Counted from the stretch's first letter, positions 18,110 to 27,056 are shown. The stretch is DNA of 64,000 nt from Curtobacterium flaccumfaciens (GCF_013359815.1 NZ_JABMCF010000036.1:62001-126000); one strand, 5' to 3'. Program-made: numbers and translations. Notes: a model not told the origin generated them from the sequence alone.

Positions 18110-18115
18110 TAGGAT
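18110..18115 (+). promoter_or_regulatory. -10 box TAGGAT, DUF2142 copy 3 (leaderless)
   Basis: TAGGAT, 7 nt before the GTG at 18123. Confidence 0.55.
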
Positions 18116-18122
18116 CGGTGGG

Positions 18123-19679
18123 GTGACGGCCGAGACGACCACCACCCCCGCCCCACCCCGCACCGCGCGCTGGGAACGTGTCGCGATCGCGGTGATCACG
18201 GCGACCTTCGGGCTCTGGCTGGTGGCGTGGGCGTTGCTCGTCCCGGTGTTCGAGGCCCCCGACGAGACCGCGCACATCGACGCCGCCGTGCACGTCGCCC
18301 TCGGTGACGCCTGGGCGGCCCCCGGCGAGCTGCACGTCACCAACGCCGTGCAGGCCGCGAAGGTCGAACAGGCGACGAAGCCGTCCGACGAGTGGTCGAC
18401 GGTGAGCGAGCTGCTGCAGAACGCACCAGGACCCTCGGCGACGGTCAACCAGATGACCCAGCACCCGCCGACCGCCTACCTGGCCGGAGCCGCCGTGCTC
18501 CGGGCCGTCGACTTCGGCGAGCTCCGCTGGGACCACGCGTTCGTCGCTCTCCGGCTGGCCGACGTGCTGGCCGTCACCGCGCTCCCGCTGCTCGCCTGGG
18601 CGTCGGTCCGCCGGGTGACCCGCAGCCCCCGTGCCGCGTTGATCGGGGCCCTCGCCGTGTTCGCGACGCCCGAGCTCGCGTCCATCGGCTCGTCGTTCTC
18701 GAACGACGCCCCGGTGCTGCTCGTCGCCGGGATCGTCGTCTGGCTCGCCACCCGTCTGCTCACCGGTGACACCCGCTGGCGCACCACGATCGCACTGGCG
18801 GTGGCCCTCGGGGCCCTGGTCTGGATCAAGGGCACCGGGTTGCCGGCGGTGCCGTTCGTCGCGGTGGTGGTGCTGTTCGCCGGTGCGGGGGTGCTCTCCC
18901 TGCGGCAACGGATCGTCCGCACGGTCGTCACGATGGCGGTCTCCGGCGGCATCGGTGCCTGGTGGTGGCTGCACAACCTCGTGTCGTACGGCCGGATCCA
19001 GCCGAACGGCTACACGGCGATGCGGCCCCCGAAGGACTTCCCGCCGGGCGAGAGCCCCACGCTCGGACACTTCCTCGACGTCAGCTGGGGCACCCTGTCG
19101 CGCACGTTCTGGGGCAGCTTCGGCGGTCGCGCCCAGGTGACCATCGGCGACCTGCTCACCGCCGTCCTGACCCTCGTCGCCCTCGTGGTGCTGGTCGGCT
19201 GGGCGTTCCGCCGCGGCCCGGACCTGCGGGTGGCCCTGTGCCTCGCGGTGTTCCCGGCGCTCCTGATCGGCATCCAGAACCGCACGAGCGCGCACTCGTA
19301 CCTCACCACCACCGAGGTCGCCGCCACCCAGGGCCGGTACTACTTCCCCGCGATCGTCTGCCTGATCGTGCTGAGCGCGCTCGCGTGGCGACGCCTGGTG
19401 CCGGCCGGCCGGGCACGCACCTGGGCCGCGGTGGCGCTGGCCGTCGTGCTGCCCGCGGTGGGCGTGTACGGCTTCGCGGTGGCGTCGGCCTGGTTCTGGA
19501 ACGCGGCGCTGTTCCCGGTGACCGGCCGCGGGCTGCTGCGGTACTCCGAGATCGGGCCGGTGCCACCCGCGGTGCTCGTGGTCGTCGTGGCCCTGGTCGC
19601 GGTGGGGCTCGTCGCGTCGGTCGTGCAGGTCGCGCGCGCCGACCGTCGCGCCCTGCCGACGACGGTTCCCGTCCGCTGA
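18123..19679 (+). CDS. DUF2142-like polytopic membrane protein (copy 3)
   Basis: 518 residues, same architecture as the two copies at 5.1 and 6.7 kb: PDETAHIDAAVHVALGDAWAAPGELHVTNAVQ, TQHPPTAYLAGAAVL, WASVRRVTRSPRAALIG, SNDAPVLLVAGIVVWLATRL, then WWWLHNLVSYGRIQPNG. It is closest to copy 1 in length, in the IQP(N/D)G segment and in the paired FWG motif (TFWGSFGG). About 10-12 helices. Following GtrA, it is a candidate GT-C-like transferase that decorates a surface glycan; no direct evidence of substrate. Three strong hairpins lie after its stop. Confidence 0.8.
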   Translation: MTAETTTTPAPPRTARWERVAIAVITATFGLWLVAWALLVPVFEAPDETAHIDAAVHVALGDAWAAPGELHVTNAVQAAKVEQATKPSDEWSTVSELLQNAPGPSATVNQMTQHPPTAYLAGAAVLRAVDFGELRWDHAFVALRLADVLAVTALPLLAWASVRRVTRSPRAALIGALAVFATPELASIGSSFSNDAPVLLVAGIVVWLATRLLTGDTRWRTTIALAVALGALVWIKGTGLPAVPFVAVVVLFAGAGVLSLRQRIVRTVVTMAVSGGIGAWWWLHNLVSYGRIQPNGYTAMRPPKDFPPGESPTLGHFLDVSWGTLSRTFWGSFGGRAQVTIGDLLTAVLTLVALVVLVGWAFRRGPDLRVALCLAVFPALLIGIQNRTSAHSYLTTTEVAATQGRYYFPAIVCLIVLSALAWRRLVPAGRARTWAAVALAVVLPAVGVYGFAVASAWFWNAALFPVTGRGLLRYSEIGPVPPAVLVVVVALVAVGLVASVVQVARADRRALPTTVPVR

Positions 19680-19728
19680 CACGCCCGGCCGCGGAGCGCC
19701 GCGGTGGCACGACGTGCCGCAGGCCCGG

Positions 19729-19791
19729 CGCCGAGGGGTCGCGAACTGTCGGCAGGCGCGGCCGCAGGCGACACTTCGTGACCCCTCGGCG
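19729..19791. terminator. Long imperfect hairpin in convergent gap
   Basis: Arms 19729-19751 and 19769-19791 match at 21 of 23 positions. The arm reads CGCCGAGGGGTCGCGAACTG at its start. First of three hairpins between DUF2142 copy 3 and the YbhN-like gene. Confidence 0.55.
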
Positions 19792-19824
19792 GACGGCGCG
19801 CGGTGGGCGGTGGGCGCACCCACA

Positions 19825-19871
19825 GACGGACGGGAGGCCCGGTGCCAGCTGGCACGGGCCTCCCGTCCGTC
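19825..19871. terminator. GGGAGGCCCG-family hairpin in convergent gap
   Basis: GACGGACGGGAGGCCCG pairs with CGGGCCTCCCGTCCGTC, with an inner GTGCCAG/CTGGCAC stem and one bulged G. Confidence 0.65.
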
Positions 19872-19899
19872 GTCACGCGCGACCGGTGCCCCACTCCGT

Positions 19900-19946
19900 G
19901 AGCAGGAATGGTCGGGTCCGTCATCCGGACCCGACCATTGCTGCTC
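19900..19946. terminator. 21-bp hairpin before YbhN-like stop
   Basis: Arms 19900-19920 and 19926-19946 pair at 20 of 21 positions around a 5-nt loop. Probably terminates the leftward YbhN-like gene. The arm starts GAGCAGGAATGGTCGGGTCC. Confidence 0.6.
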
Positions 19947-19970
19947 ACGAAGCGACGCGCGCGACGCGCG

Positions 19971-21002
19971 TCAGGCGGCGGGGACGCCGCCCTCGACCGC
20001 GGAGGGGTCGTCGGTCGGGCGGTTGCGCCGGAACCACGTCGGGGCCGCGGCGCAGAGCAGGAAGAGTCCGTCGACCGCGAGGCTCCAGACACGGGTGACG
20101 ACGACCACGACCAGTGCGATGGGCGCCGGCATGACGAGCGCGAGCAGGAGGGCCTGCACGCCCTCGCGGACGCCGAGCCCGCCGGGGGCGAAGACGGCCA
20201 GCATGCTGATCGCCGAGGCCATGCTCGCGGCACCGATCACGAACGCCGCGTCGGTGAGCTTCAGCGACGGGTACACGCCGAGGGTGATGAAGTAGTACGC
20301 CGTGCCGGACAGCACCGCACCCGCGACGTAGAGCCCGGCTCCGCCGAGGACCGTGCCGAGGTTCGGACGGACGTCGGCCTCGAGCGGCTTGCGACGCAGG
20401 ATCTTCAGCGCGATCCCGATCAGGAACACGAACACGCGCGGGATCAGGCAGACGACGCAGCCCACGAACGCCGCGATCATCAGGACGATGAGCCACGGGT
20501 CGAGGTTGTGCGTCCGCGGGTCGATGAGCAGCAGCACGAGCGCCAGGGCCAGGGTGGCGGCGATCTGCAGCGCACCTTCCAGCAGGCCGCTGACGCCGAG
20601 GCGGGCCTTCGAGACGCCGTGCTTCGAGGCGAAGTAGACCTTGCCGATGATCCAGGTCGCGGCACCGGGGATGTAGCGGCCCATCCAGGACTTCGCGTAC
20701 ACGTAGGTCAGGGTGACGCCGCTGCCCTTGAGCCCGGTCGCGCCGAGCCGTCGCAGCAGGTAGAACCAGATGCCGACGCCCCAGTACCGGAAGCCGAGGC
20801 TGATCACCGTCGCGAGGATCACCCACGACCACTGCCAGTCGAGCCCGGCGAGCTGTCCCCAGTCGACGCTCCGGACGTACAGCACGAGGAACACCGCGAG
20901 CAGGACGTAGAAGGCGATGGGGATCGCCTTGCCGAGGAACCGTCGTCGCTTCGACGGACGCTTCCCCTCGGGCGCGGGGGTGTCGCTGGTGCTTGCGGAC
21001 AA
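19971..21002 (-). CDS. YbhN/LPG-synthase transmembrane-domain family protein
   Basis: 343 residues with about eight helices. Start is TTG at 21002, chosen because an AGGAG ribosome site lies six bases upstream; no ATG or GTG fits as well. Features of the lysylphosphatidylglycerol-synthase TM family (UPF0104): GIWFYLLRRLGATGLKGSGVTLTYVYAKSWMGRYIPG, EGALQIAATLALALVL and APGGLGVREGVQALLLALVMP. The soluble aminoacyl-transfer domain of MprF is absent, so this is the TM part only; such proteins are linked to lipid or glycan translocation. Location among GtrA, DUF2142 and GT-C genes agrees with a lipid-linked-sugar role, unproven. Confidence 0.88.
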   Translation of the reverse strand: MSASTSDTPAPEGKRPSKRRRFLGKAIPIAFYVLLAVFLVLYVRSVDWGQLAGLDWQWSWVILATVISLGFRYWGVGIWFYLLRRLGATGLKGSGVTLTYVYAKSWMGRYIPGAATWIIGKVYFASKHGVSKARLGVSGLLEGALQIAATLALALVLLLIDPRTHNLDPWLIVLMIAAFVGCVVCLIPRVFVFLIGIALKILRRKPLEADVRPNLGTVLGGAGLYVAGAVLSGTAYYFITLGVYPSLKLTDAAFVIGAASMASAISMLAVFAPGGLGVREGVQALLLALVMPAPIALVVVVVTRVWSLAVDGLFLLCAAAPTWFRRNRPTDDPSAVEGGVPAA

Positions 21003-21035
21003 ACGGGTCTCCTGCTCAGGTCACGGGCTCAGGTC

Positions 21036-21041
21036 ATGGTA
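21036..21041 (-). promoter_or_regulatory. -10 box TACCAT, YbhN-like gene
   Basis: TACCAT on the minus strand, 33 nt before the TTG start, giving a short leader with the AGGAG site. Confidence 0.4.
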
Positions 21042-21112
21042 GACGCTGGGGCGGGCCGCTCCCTGCGGTGCTGCCGCAGGGAGCGGGTACCGGGGACGTC
21101 AACGATCGAGCG

Positions 21113-22987
21113 TCACCGGGCGAGCTTGACGATCTGCACGCGGCAGGGGATCTCCGGGTCGGTGGAGCGGTCGGCGCTGCACGAGATCGTCGCGTTGTAC
21201 GTGCCGACCAGCTTGCCGGCCACCGAGTAGTCGCGGGCCGGGGCGGTCGCCGGGTCGAACTGCACGAAGTACTGCACGCCCTCGTCGATGAACAGCTTGC
21301 GCATCGCGTCCGAGTGGTACGTGTAGCCCTGACCTGAGCGACCGTACACACGCGTGTCGGTCAGGAACGCGAGCGAGGAGAGCGAGCGGTAGTTCGAGCC
21401 GATGACGGTGGCGTCCTCGGGCAGCGCGCCGCTCGCCCGGATCTGGTCGGCGAGCCGGACGATCTCCGGCACGTCCGTCGGCCCGAACACCCGCAGCGCC
21501 TCGGTGCGGTTGACCGACGGGTAGAACGGCGCCGGGGACCCGAACCAGTTCTGCGTGTACGAGGCGACCGGCACGACCGCGATCGCGACGCACGCCACGA
21601 TCGTCCGGACCACACCCCGACGGCGCACCAGCCGCCAGACCGCCGGCAGCATGAGCGCCCCGATCATCGCCGTCAGGTAGAACAGCGGCCAGTAGTACCG
21701 GGCGTTGCCGCCGCCGCTCGACGACGACGTGATCATGCCGTAGCCGACGAAGTACACCAGGGTCGTCGCCGCGACGATGCAGGTGAACGCGTAGCGGCGG
21801 AACCGCACGACACCGATGACGAGTGCCGCCGCGAAGAGCAGGGCGATCGGCGCCGCGAACGGGGCGAAGGTGCTGATCTTCTGCAGGTAGTACGGCAGGG
21901 CGAGCATGCGCTCGTGCAGGTAGTACCCGGCACGGGCCGCGATGCCGGACTCCTTCGTGACCTTCGGCGCGGTGTCCTCGGTGGTCGACTGCGTGGGCGG
22001 CGGCACCACGGCGGGGTCCGGGTTGTCCATCGGGCCCTGCTTGTAGACCGACGGGGTGAAGTCCTCGTTGGGCGAGAAGGCGTGGTCGTTGGGCGGGACC
22101 GGCAGGAACGGCCAGTCCGTGGCACGGCCGCCGTCGTCGAACTTCGAACCGATGTTGACCGACAGCGACGACCCGAGCGTCACCGTGCCGTACTTGAGGG
22201 TCAGTGCGCCGACCCACGGGGCGATGACGACGGCGAACACGACGATCGTGGCGACCGGGGCCGTCCACCAGTGCCGGACGGGCTCGCGGCGGCGACGGGC
22301 GGACCAGACGCGCAGCAGCAGCCAGAGGATCACCGCACCGACGGCCACGGGCAGCAGGAAGAGCTTGGTGAAGTACCCGAGCGCGGCCACGACGCCGAGC
22401 ACCGCGCCCGAGGCGACCCGCGCACGCGTCGAACCGTGCAGCGCCTGGTCGGCCCACCGGAGCGCCCAGAGGAACCCGACGATCCACGCGACGACGAGCA
22501 GGTCCGGGGTCTGCACCGACACGGCGCTCATCAGGGCGGGGATCGCGGTGACCATGAAGAGCACGGCCGGGACGATGCGGTGGTTCTGCGACCAGACCAG
22601 CCACCCGCCGATGCCGAGCACGACGGCCACGGCGAAGCAGTTCACGATCGCGAAGGCCGTCTGCATGCCGAGCCCGAGGGCGATGAACGGCGCCATCATC
22701 CACGAGACCAGCGGCGACCAGTACGCGTTGATCGCGTCGGGCAGCCAGCCGTTCGCGTACTCGCGCGCGATGCCCATGTAGGAGATGCCGTCGACGTTCG
22801 TCACGCCGAGGCGGTTGTGGTACGCCACGGCGGCGCTCAGGGCGACCCCGATCACCACGAGGACGCCCAGGATCAGGGGTGCGACGACGTGCCGGTACCG
22901 TCGCGCACCCGCCCCCGAACGCCGTCGTGCGGGCTCGTGGGTGCTCTGCGGTGCTGCGGTCGTCGTCACGGTCACGTGCTTCATCAT
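21113..22987 (-). CDS. GT39/PMT-like polytopic membrane glycosyltransferase
   Basis: 624 residues from ATG 22987 (a second ATG at 22984 is equally possible). About 12 helices. A first-loop acidic motif typical of GT-C enzymes is visible: VTNVDGISYMGIAREYANG then AYWSPLVSWMM. A large extracytoplasmic domain follows near residues 260-360, and the C-terminal 120 residues form a soluble domain (DVPEIVRLADQIRASGALPEDATVIG ... YFVQFDP). GT-C proteins of this kind transfer a sugar from a polyprenyl-phosphate carrier. The target is unknown. It is divergent from the acyltransferase, with about 100 bp between starts. Confidence 0.8.
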   Translation of the reverse strand: MMKHVTVTTTAAPQSTHEPARRRSGAGARRYRHVVAPLILGVLVVIGVALSAAVAYHNRLGVTNVDGISYMGIAREYANGWLPDAINAYWSPLVSWMMAPFIALGLGMQTAFAIVNCFAVAVVLGIGGWLVWSQNHRIVPAVLFMVTAIPALMSAVSVQTPDLLVVAWIVGFLWALRWADQALHGSTRARVASGAVLGVVAALGYFTKLFLLPVAVGAVILWLLLRVWSARRRREPVRHWWTAPVATIVVFAVVIAPWVGALTLKYGTVTLGSSLSVNIGSKFDDGGRATDWPFLPVPPNDHAFSPNEDFTPSVYKQGPMDNPDPAVVPPPTQSTTEDTAPKVTKESGIAARAGYYLHERMLALPYYLQKISTFAPFAAPIALLFAAALVIGVVRFRRYAFTCIVAATTLVYFVGYGMITSSSSGGGNARYYWPLFYLTAMIGALMLPAVWRLVRRRGVVRTIVACVAIAVVPVASYTQNWFGSPAPFYPSVNRTEALRVFGPTDVPEIVRLADQIRASGALPEDATVIGSNYRSLSSLAFLTDTRVYGRSGQGYTYHSDAMRKLFIDEGVQYFVQFDPATAPARDYSVAGKLVGTYNATISCSADRSTDPEIPCRVQIVKLAR

Positions 22988-23090
22988 GACATCCGTTCGC
23001 TTGCCGGACCGCACCGAGGCGGATCGCGGGCCCCGCTCGGCGTGTGGGAGACTGCCGGGGACCCCGCTCCGACCACCTCGAGGACGTTCG

Positions 23091-24368
23091 TTGGCCACCG
23101 AAACCCGCGCAGCCGAATCCGCAGCCGAACCGACGGCGGCCGCTCCCCGCGCAGGGGGCCGGCTCGAGTTCCCGTACCTGGACGGGCTCCGCGGTCTCGC
23201 CGCCCTGGCCGTGGTGTTCTACCACGCGTACCTCTTCACCGGGACGACCGGCACCGGGCCGACCGAACTGCCGTGGCTCCGACCGTTCATCGGCTGGGGC
23301 TACCTCGGCGTCCCGCTGTTCATCGTCCTGTCCGGCTACGTGCTGATGCTGCCCGTCGTGACCCGGTTCGACCGCTACCGGTTGCCCGGCGGCTTCTGGA
23401 AGTTCATCTGGCGCCGCGCCCGACGGATCATCCCGCCGTACTGGGCGTCGCTCGTCGTCTTCGCGCTCATCATCCTGTTCGTCCCGGTGATGGGGCAGCC
23501 CGGCGGCACCCAGTGGGACACGAAGCTGCCGATGGGCTGGGGCACGTTCCTCACGCACTTCTTCCTGGTGCACGACTTCTTCCCGCAGTACATCGGCAAG
23601 ATCAACGGCCCGATGTGGACGGTCGCCGTCGAGTGGCAGATCTACTTCCTCATGCCGCTGCTGATCCTGCCGCTCTGGAAGGTCTTCGGCGGGTGGGCGA
23701 CCGCGTCCTCGCTCGTCCTCATCGGCATGTGGATGGGCGCCGAGAGCCGCTACTCGTGGATGCACCCGTGGTTCGTCGGCCTCTTCGCGGTCGGCATGCT
23801 CGCCGCCGAGCTCACCGTGAAGGCCCGTGACGAGCACCTGACCGGCAAGCTGAACACCTCGAAGCTCGGCGGGCCGCGGTGGCAGAGCGGCACGTTCGTG
23901 GCCGCGATGTTCGTGGGCATGCTCCTCGTCTTCTTCCGAAACCGCGACTACTGGCAGCACCAGACCTGGCCGTCCGAGGTCGTCCTCGGCATCTTCGCCG
24001 GCATCCTGCTGACCTGGATGGGCCGCAAGGCGGTCACCGGGCAGCACACCTGGCTCGCACGGTTCTTCGCGTGGAAGCCGTTCGTGCTCGCCGGCCTCGT
24101 GTCGTACACGGTCTACCTCTTCCACAGCCCGTTGCTCGGACTCGGCAACCTGCTGCTCCTGCCGATGGGCCTGTACCCGAAGTGGCAGTTCCTGATGATG
24201 GTCTTCGTGGTGATCCCGATCACCCTGGCGATCTGCGTCGGGATGTGGTGGCTCGTGGAGCGCAACTTCCTGAACCGCCGGCAGAAGCACGCCACCCGCG
24301 AGGTCTCCTCGCGCGGGCGCCTGCCCGAGGTCGAGACGGACGACGAGGGCACCCGCACCGTCCGCTAG
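23091..24368 (+). CDS. Acyltransferase-3 family membrane protein
   Basis: 425 residues from a TTG at 23091, selected because GAGGA lies six bases upstream and the frame further up is not conserved-looking. Starts FPYLDGLRGLAALAVVFYHAYLF, the acyltransferase-3 signature with the D-G-x-R and His residues, then GYLGVPLFIVLSGYVLMLP and WTVAVEWQIYFLMPLL. About ten helices. The family O-acetylates or acylates surface polysaccharides, peptidoglycan or antibiotics. Context favours acetylation of the glycan made by neighbouring GTs. Confidence 0.9.
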   Translation: MATETRAAESAAEPTAAAPRAGGRLEFPYLDGLRGLAALAVVFYHAYLFTGTTGTGPTELPWLRPFIGWGYLGVPLFIVLSGYVLMLPVVTRFDRYRLPGGFWKFIWRRARRIIPPYWASLVVFALIILFVPVMGQPGGTQWDTKLPMGWGTFLTHFFLVHDFFPQYIGKINGPMWTVAVEWQIYFLMPLLILPLWKVFGGWATASSLVLIGMWMGAESRYSWMHPWFVGLFAVGMLAAELTVKARDEHLTGKLNTSKLGGPRWQSGTFVAAMFVGMLLVFFRNRDYWQHQTWPSEVVLGIFAGILLTWMGRKAVTGQHTWLARFFAWKPFVLAGLVSYTVYLFHSPLLGLGNLLLLPMGLYPKWQFLMMVFVVIPITLAICVGMWWLVERNFLNRRQKHATREVSSRGRLPEVETDDEGTRTVR

Positions 24369-24449
24369 CCCCGGCAGCGGACACCGCATCTGACGCTGCA
24401 GCGGACGCCGCCCGTGTGCGCCTCACGGACAGGTGTCGCAGAGTCCGGG

Positions 24450-24455
24450 TAGCAT
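24450..24455 (+). promoter_or_regulatory. -10 box TAGCAT, GH25 gene
   Basis: TAGCAT, about 60 nt before the GH25 ATG at 24517. Confidence 0.4.
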
Positions 24456-24516
24456 CGCTCGGACCGCGGCGTGGGAGATCAGGCCCACGGCATCTCGACA
24501 GGGAAGACGAGACCAC

Positions 24517-25467
24517 ATGCGCGCACCCATCAGCAGGATCCTCGGGCTCGGCACCGCTGCCGCCGTCGCCGGGGTCATCACCTTCGGCAGTGGCCCGGCG
24601 GTCGGCGCGACCGCCACCGAACCCGCCGGCACCGACACCGGTCAGCAGCTCTCCATCGCCGAGATGGACCGCACCGGCAACCACACCATGGGTGCCGGCA
24701 TCGCCGCCCACGCCGGTGAGACCCACGTGACGACATCCCCCGACGCGACCTCGGGCGGCGGCGTGAGCGCACAGTCCCTCAGCTCGTCGGCCGCTGCCGC
24801 CACCGCCGGCGGGCCTCCCCCCGGCCGGGTGCAGGGCTTCGACATCAGCGCGTGGCAGCCGAGCGTCAACTTCCTGCAGGCGTACCGCAACGGCGCCCGG
24901 TTCGTGTACGTGAAGGCGACCGAGGGCACCTCGTACGTCAGCTCCACCTACAAGCAGCAGTACGCCACCGCCAAGCAGCGCAACCTGTACCGCGGCGGCT
25001 ACGTCTACGCACAGCCGAGCCAGGCGAGCGGCGCCGCGACCGCGAACTACTTCTTCGCCCACGGCGGCCAGTGGAGCAAGGACGGCAAGACCCTGCCGCC
25101 GCTGCTCGACATCGAGTACGGCAGCGCCTCCCAGGGCACCTGCTACGGCAAGTCGTGGGGCGCGATGCGCACCTGGATCAAGGACTTCAACCGGACCGTC
25201 GTCGCCAAGACGGGTCGGTACCCCGCGATCTACACCACGACCGACTGGTGGAAGCGCTGCACGAACAACAGCAACCAGTTCTCGAAGAACCCGCTGTTCG
25301 TCGCGATCTACCCGGTCAAGAACTTCACCACCCCCGGCACCCTCGGACGCAGCTGGTCGAAGTGGACCTTCTGGCAGTGGGCGGCCAGCGGCACGCTCCC
25401 CGGCGACCAGGACGTCTACCGCAACGACATCACGTACCTGAAGCGCTTCGCGTCCCGGACGAGCTGA
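24517..25467 (+). CDS. Secreted GH25 lysozyme-like muramidase
   Basis: 316 residues. ATG 24517 begins a signal peptide (RAPISRILGLGTAAAVAGVITFG, cut near GATA). Residues 32-100 are a low-complexity Ala/Thr/Ser linker. The GH25 domain starts at GFDISAWQ (D109) and has VYVKATEGTSY (E136) and LPPLLDIEYGS (D198, E200), the catalytic DxE pair. Ends WTFWQWAASGTLPGDQDVYRND, the usual GH25 C-terminal Trp block. Cleaves beta-1,4 bonds between MurNAc and GlcNAc. Could act in wall turnover or against other bacteria. No CBM or SH3 domain. Confidence 0.93.
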   Translation: MRAPISRILGLGTAAAVAGVITFGSGPAVGATATEPAGTDTGQQLSIAEMDRTGNHTMGAGIAAHAGETHVTTSPDATSGGGVSAQSLSSSAAAATAGGPPPGRVQGFDISAWQPSVNFLQAYRNGARFVYVKATEGTSYVSSTYKQQYATAKQRNLYRGGYVYAQPSQASGAATANYFFAHGGQWSKDGKTLPPLLDIEYGSASQGTCYGKSWGAMRTWIKDFNRTVVAKTGRYPAIYTTTDWWKRCTNNSNQFSKNPLFVAIYPVKNFTTPGTLGRSWSKWTFWQWAASGTLPGDQDVYRNDITYLKRFASRTS

Positions 25468-25473
25468 CGCCCG

Positions 25474-25701
25474 TCAGGGACGTCGCTGCGATCGACGGCC
25501 CTGCCACCAGCCGACGGCGAACAGCACCGCGCCGACGAGCAGGAACGGCCCACCCGCGAAGACGAGGAACGCCGCACCGAACGGGAAGCTCCCGCCGGTC
25601 GCGGCGGACACGGTGAGGATCAGCGCCCCGGTTCCGGAGACGGCTCCGCCGATGGCGGCGGTGACGCCGCCGGCGACGGTGAGGGATCGACGCTCGGTCA
25701 T
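25474..25701 (-). CDS. Small two-helix membrane protein, unknown function
   Basis: 75 residues with two hydrophobic helices (VTAAIGGAVSGTGALILTVSAA and FLVFAGGPFLLVGAVLFAVGWW) joined by a short loop, ending in the basic QGRRSQRRP. No family recognised. ATG 25701 is set by TAGGCT six bases upstream. Its stop lies 6 nt from the convergent GH25 stop. Confidence 0.7.
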   Translation of the reverse strand: MTERRSLTVAGGVTAAIGGAVSGTGALILTVSAATGGSFPFGAAFLVFAGGPFLLVGAVLFAVGWWQGRRSQRRP

Positions 25702-25707
25702 GTCGTC

Positions 25708-25713
25708 AGCCTA
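25708..25713 (-). promoter_or_regulatory. -10 box TAGGCT, small membrane protein (leaderless)
   Basis: TAGGCT on the minus strand, 6 nt before the ATG at 25701. Confidence 0.55.
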
Positions 25714-25746
25714 GGGGCGCGCGCCCCCGGCGCTCGGCCACCACGA

Positions 25747-25792
25747 ACGGACAGGAGGCCCGTGGCGGTGTCGCCACGGGCCTCCTGTCCGT
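25747..25792. terminator. Perfect 21-bp GGGAGGCCCG-family hairpin after pyruvyltransferase gene
   Basis: Arms 25747-25767 and 25772-25792 with a GTGT loop. Core ACAGGAGGCCCGTGGCG, nearly identical to the element at 16276 (G to A change in one arm, matching C to T in the other). Confidence 0.72.
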
Positions 25793-25832
25793 CGCGGGCG
25801 CGCGTTCGCACCCGCCGTGTCAGCGCACGGTG

Positions 25833-27056
25833 TCAGCGGACGTCGCGCGTCGCCTCGGCGAAGTCGGCGTCGAGGGCGGTCGCCATGCGTGCCACGCCCT
25901 GCGCGAGCTGCGCGCGGACCGCGTCGCGGTCCGCGTCGAGCGCCTCGAGCTGCGCCGTGACGTCGTCGACGAACGTGGGCTCGAGTGCGGCCTCGATCGG
26001 CTTCGAGTAGGCCTGCTGGCCCATCTGCTCGAAGAACAGCCGGCCCTTGTCGACGTAGTAGAGCACCGCGGCGGGGACCCCGGCGATGGTCGCGACGATC
26101 GCCGAGTGCAGGCGGCTCGCCAGGAACAGGCGGCTGCGCGACATCAGCCCGGCGTACTCGGACGGCGAGAACTCGTCGGCCTCGACCACGTGGGTGCGGT
26201 CGGCGTGCCGCATCAGCGCGATGACCTCGCGGGCGAAGGCGGCGTCACCCTCGGACGCCTCCATGTGCATCGGGTAGAACACGACGTCGGCGTCCCAGCG
26301 GTCGATCACACGGTCGGCGAGATCGGCGACGGCCTGCCGGTAGGTCACGAGCTTGTCGCTGTCGACACCGGTCTGGCGGAAGCGCTTCGGCAGGAACCGG
26401 AACGGGATCCAGCCGCTGCGCTTGTAGTGGAACCAGCGACGGACGCCGAAGCCGATCGAGCCCTCGAGCTGCTCGGCGGTCAGGCCGGTGGTGCGCTCGA
26501 GCCGCTCGAGCACCTCGGCGTCGGGCGGGGTGACCGTCCCGACGACCGCGGGGTCGAAGGACGAGACGATCGGCGTCTTCACGCCCCAGGACAGGAGCTT
26601 CTCGCGGGACTCGTCGTCGCGGACGGCGAAGGCGCTGCACAGGTCGACGGTGGCGCGGATCAGGCGCTTGCTGACCCCGGCGGTGGTCGGGCCGATGCCC
26701 TGGAACGCCCCGACGAGTTTCTTGTTGACCGCACGGACGAGCAGCATCTTGCCGAACCAGTACACGAGGCCGAGCTTGTTCGTGTAGTCCTTCAGGATCT
26801 CACCGCCACCCCAGAGCACCACGTCGGCGCCGCGGGCGGCACGGAGCAGCGCGAACAGGTCGCCGATGCCGGTGCTGTACGGGGAGACCGGCAGGAACCG
26901 GATCCCGAACCACGCGGCGTCCCGCTCGGGGTACTGGGACAGGGACACGATCTCGGCGTCCGGCCACCGGCGACGGACGAGCTCGACGTTGCCGGCGAGG
27001 ATCGCCCGGTCGCCGCGGTTGTGGGGCGAATCGCTATTGTGGATCAGTACGCGCAC
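25833..27056 (-). CDS. Polysaccharide pyruvyltransferase family protein
   Basis: 407 residues from GTG 27056, supported by TAGGCT eight bases upstream; the open frame further up is antisense to the next gene and rejected. N-terminal VRVLIHNSDSPHNRGDRAIL and VLWGGGEILKDYTNK, middle GAFQGIGPTT and FAVRDDESREKL, C-terminal SRLFLASRLHSAIVATIAGVPAAVLYYVDKG with the R-x-H catalytic-type pair, typical of CsaB/WcaK. The family adds pyruvate ketals from PEP to sugars of surface polymers. Pairs with a divergent GT4, and a pyruvylated surface glycan is the likely product. Confidence 0.9.
   Translation of the reverse strand: MRVLIHNSDSPHNRGDRAILAGNVELVRRRWPDAEIVSLSQYPERDAAWFGIRFLPVSPYSTGIGDLFALLRAARGADVVLWGGGEILKDYTNKLGLVYWFGKMLLVRAVNKKLVGAFQGIGPTTAGVSKRLIRATVDLCSAFAVRDDESREKLLSWGVKTPIVSSFDPAVVGTVTPPDAEVLERLERTTGLTAEQLEGSIGFGVRRWFHYKRSGWIPFRFLPKRFRQTGVDSDKLVTYRQAVADLADRVIDRWDADVVFYPMHMEASEGDAAFAREVIALMRHADRTHVVEADEFSPSEYAGLMSRSRLFLASRLHSAIVATIAGVPAAVLYYVDKGRLFFEQMGQQAYSKPIEAALEPTFVDDVTAQLEALDADRDAVRAQLAQGVARMATALDADFAEATRDVR
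27035..27040 (+). promoter_or_regulatory. -10 box TATTGT, GT4 gene
   Basis: TATTGT within the first codons of the divergent pyruvyltransferase gene; predicted start near 27047 leaves a leader of about 58 nt. Confidence 0.45.

Noticed and set aside
17457..19823. 788-residue leftward open frame opposite GtrA and DUF2142 copy 3
   Set aside because: Highly charged Arg/Asp/Glu/Gly composition typical of frame shadows; the sense genes have clear helices and motifs.
21099..24389. 1096-residue leftward open frame across the GT39-like and acyltransferase genes
   Set aside because: It overlaps two convincing genes in another frame or strand and has a shadow-like, domain-free composition.
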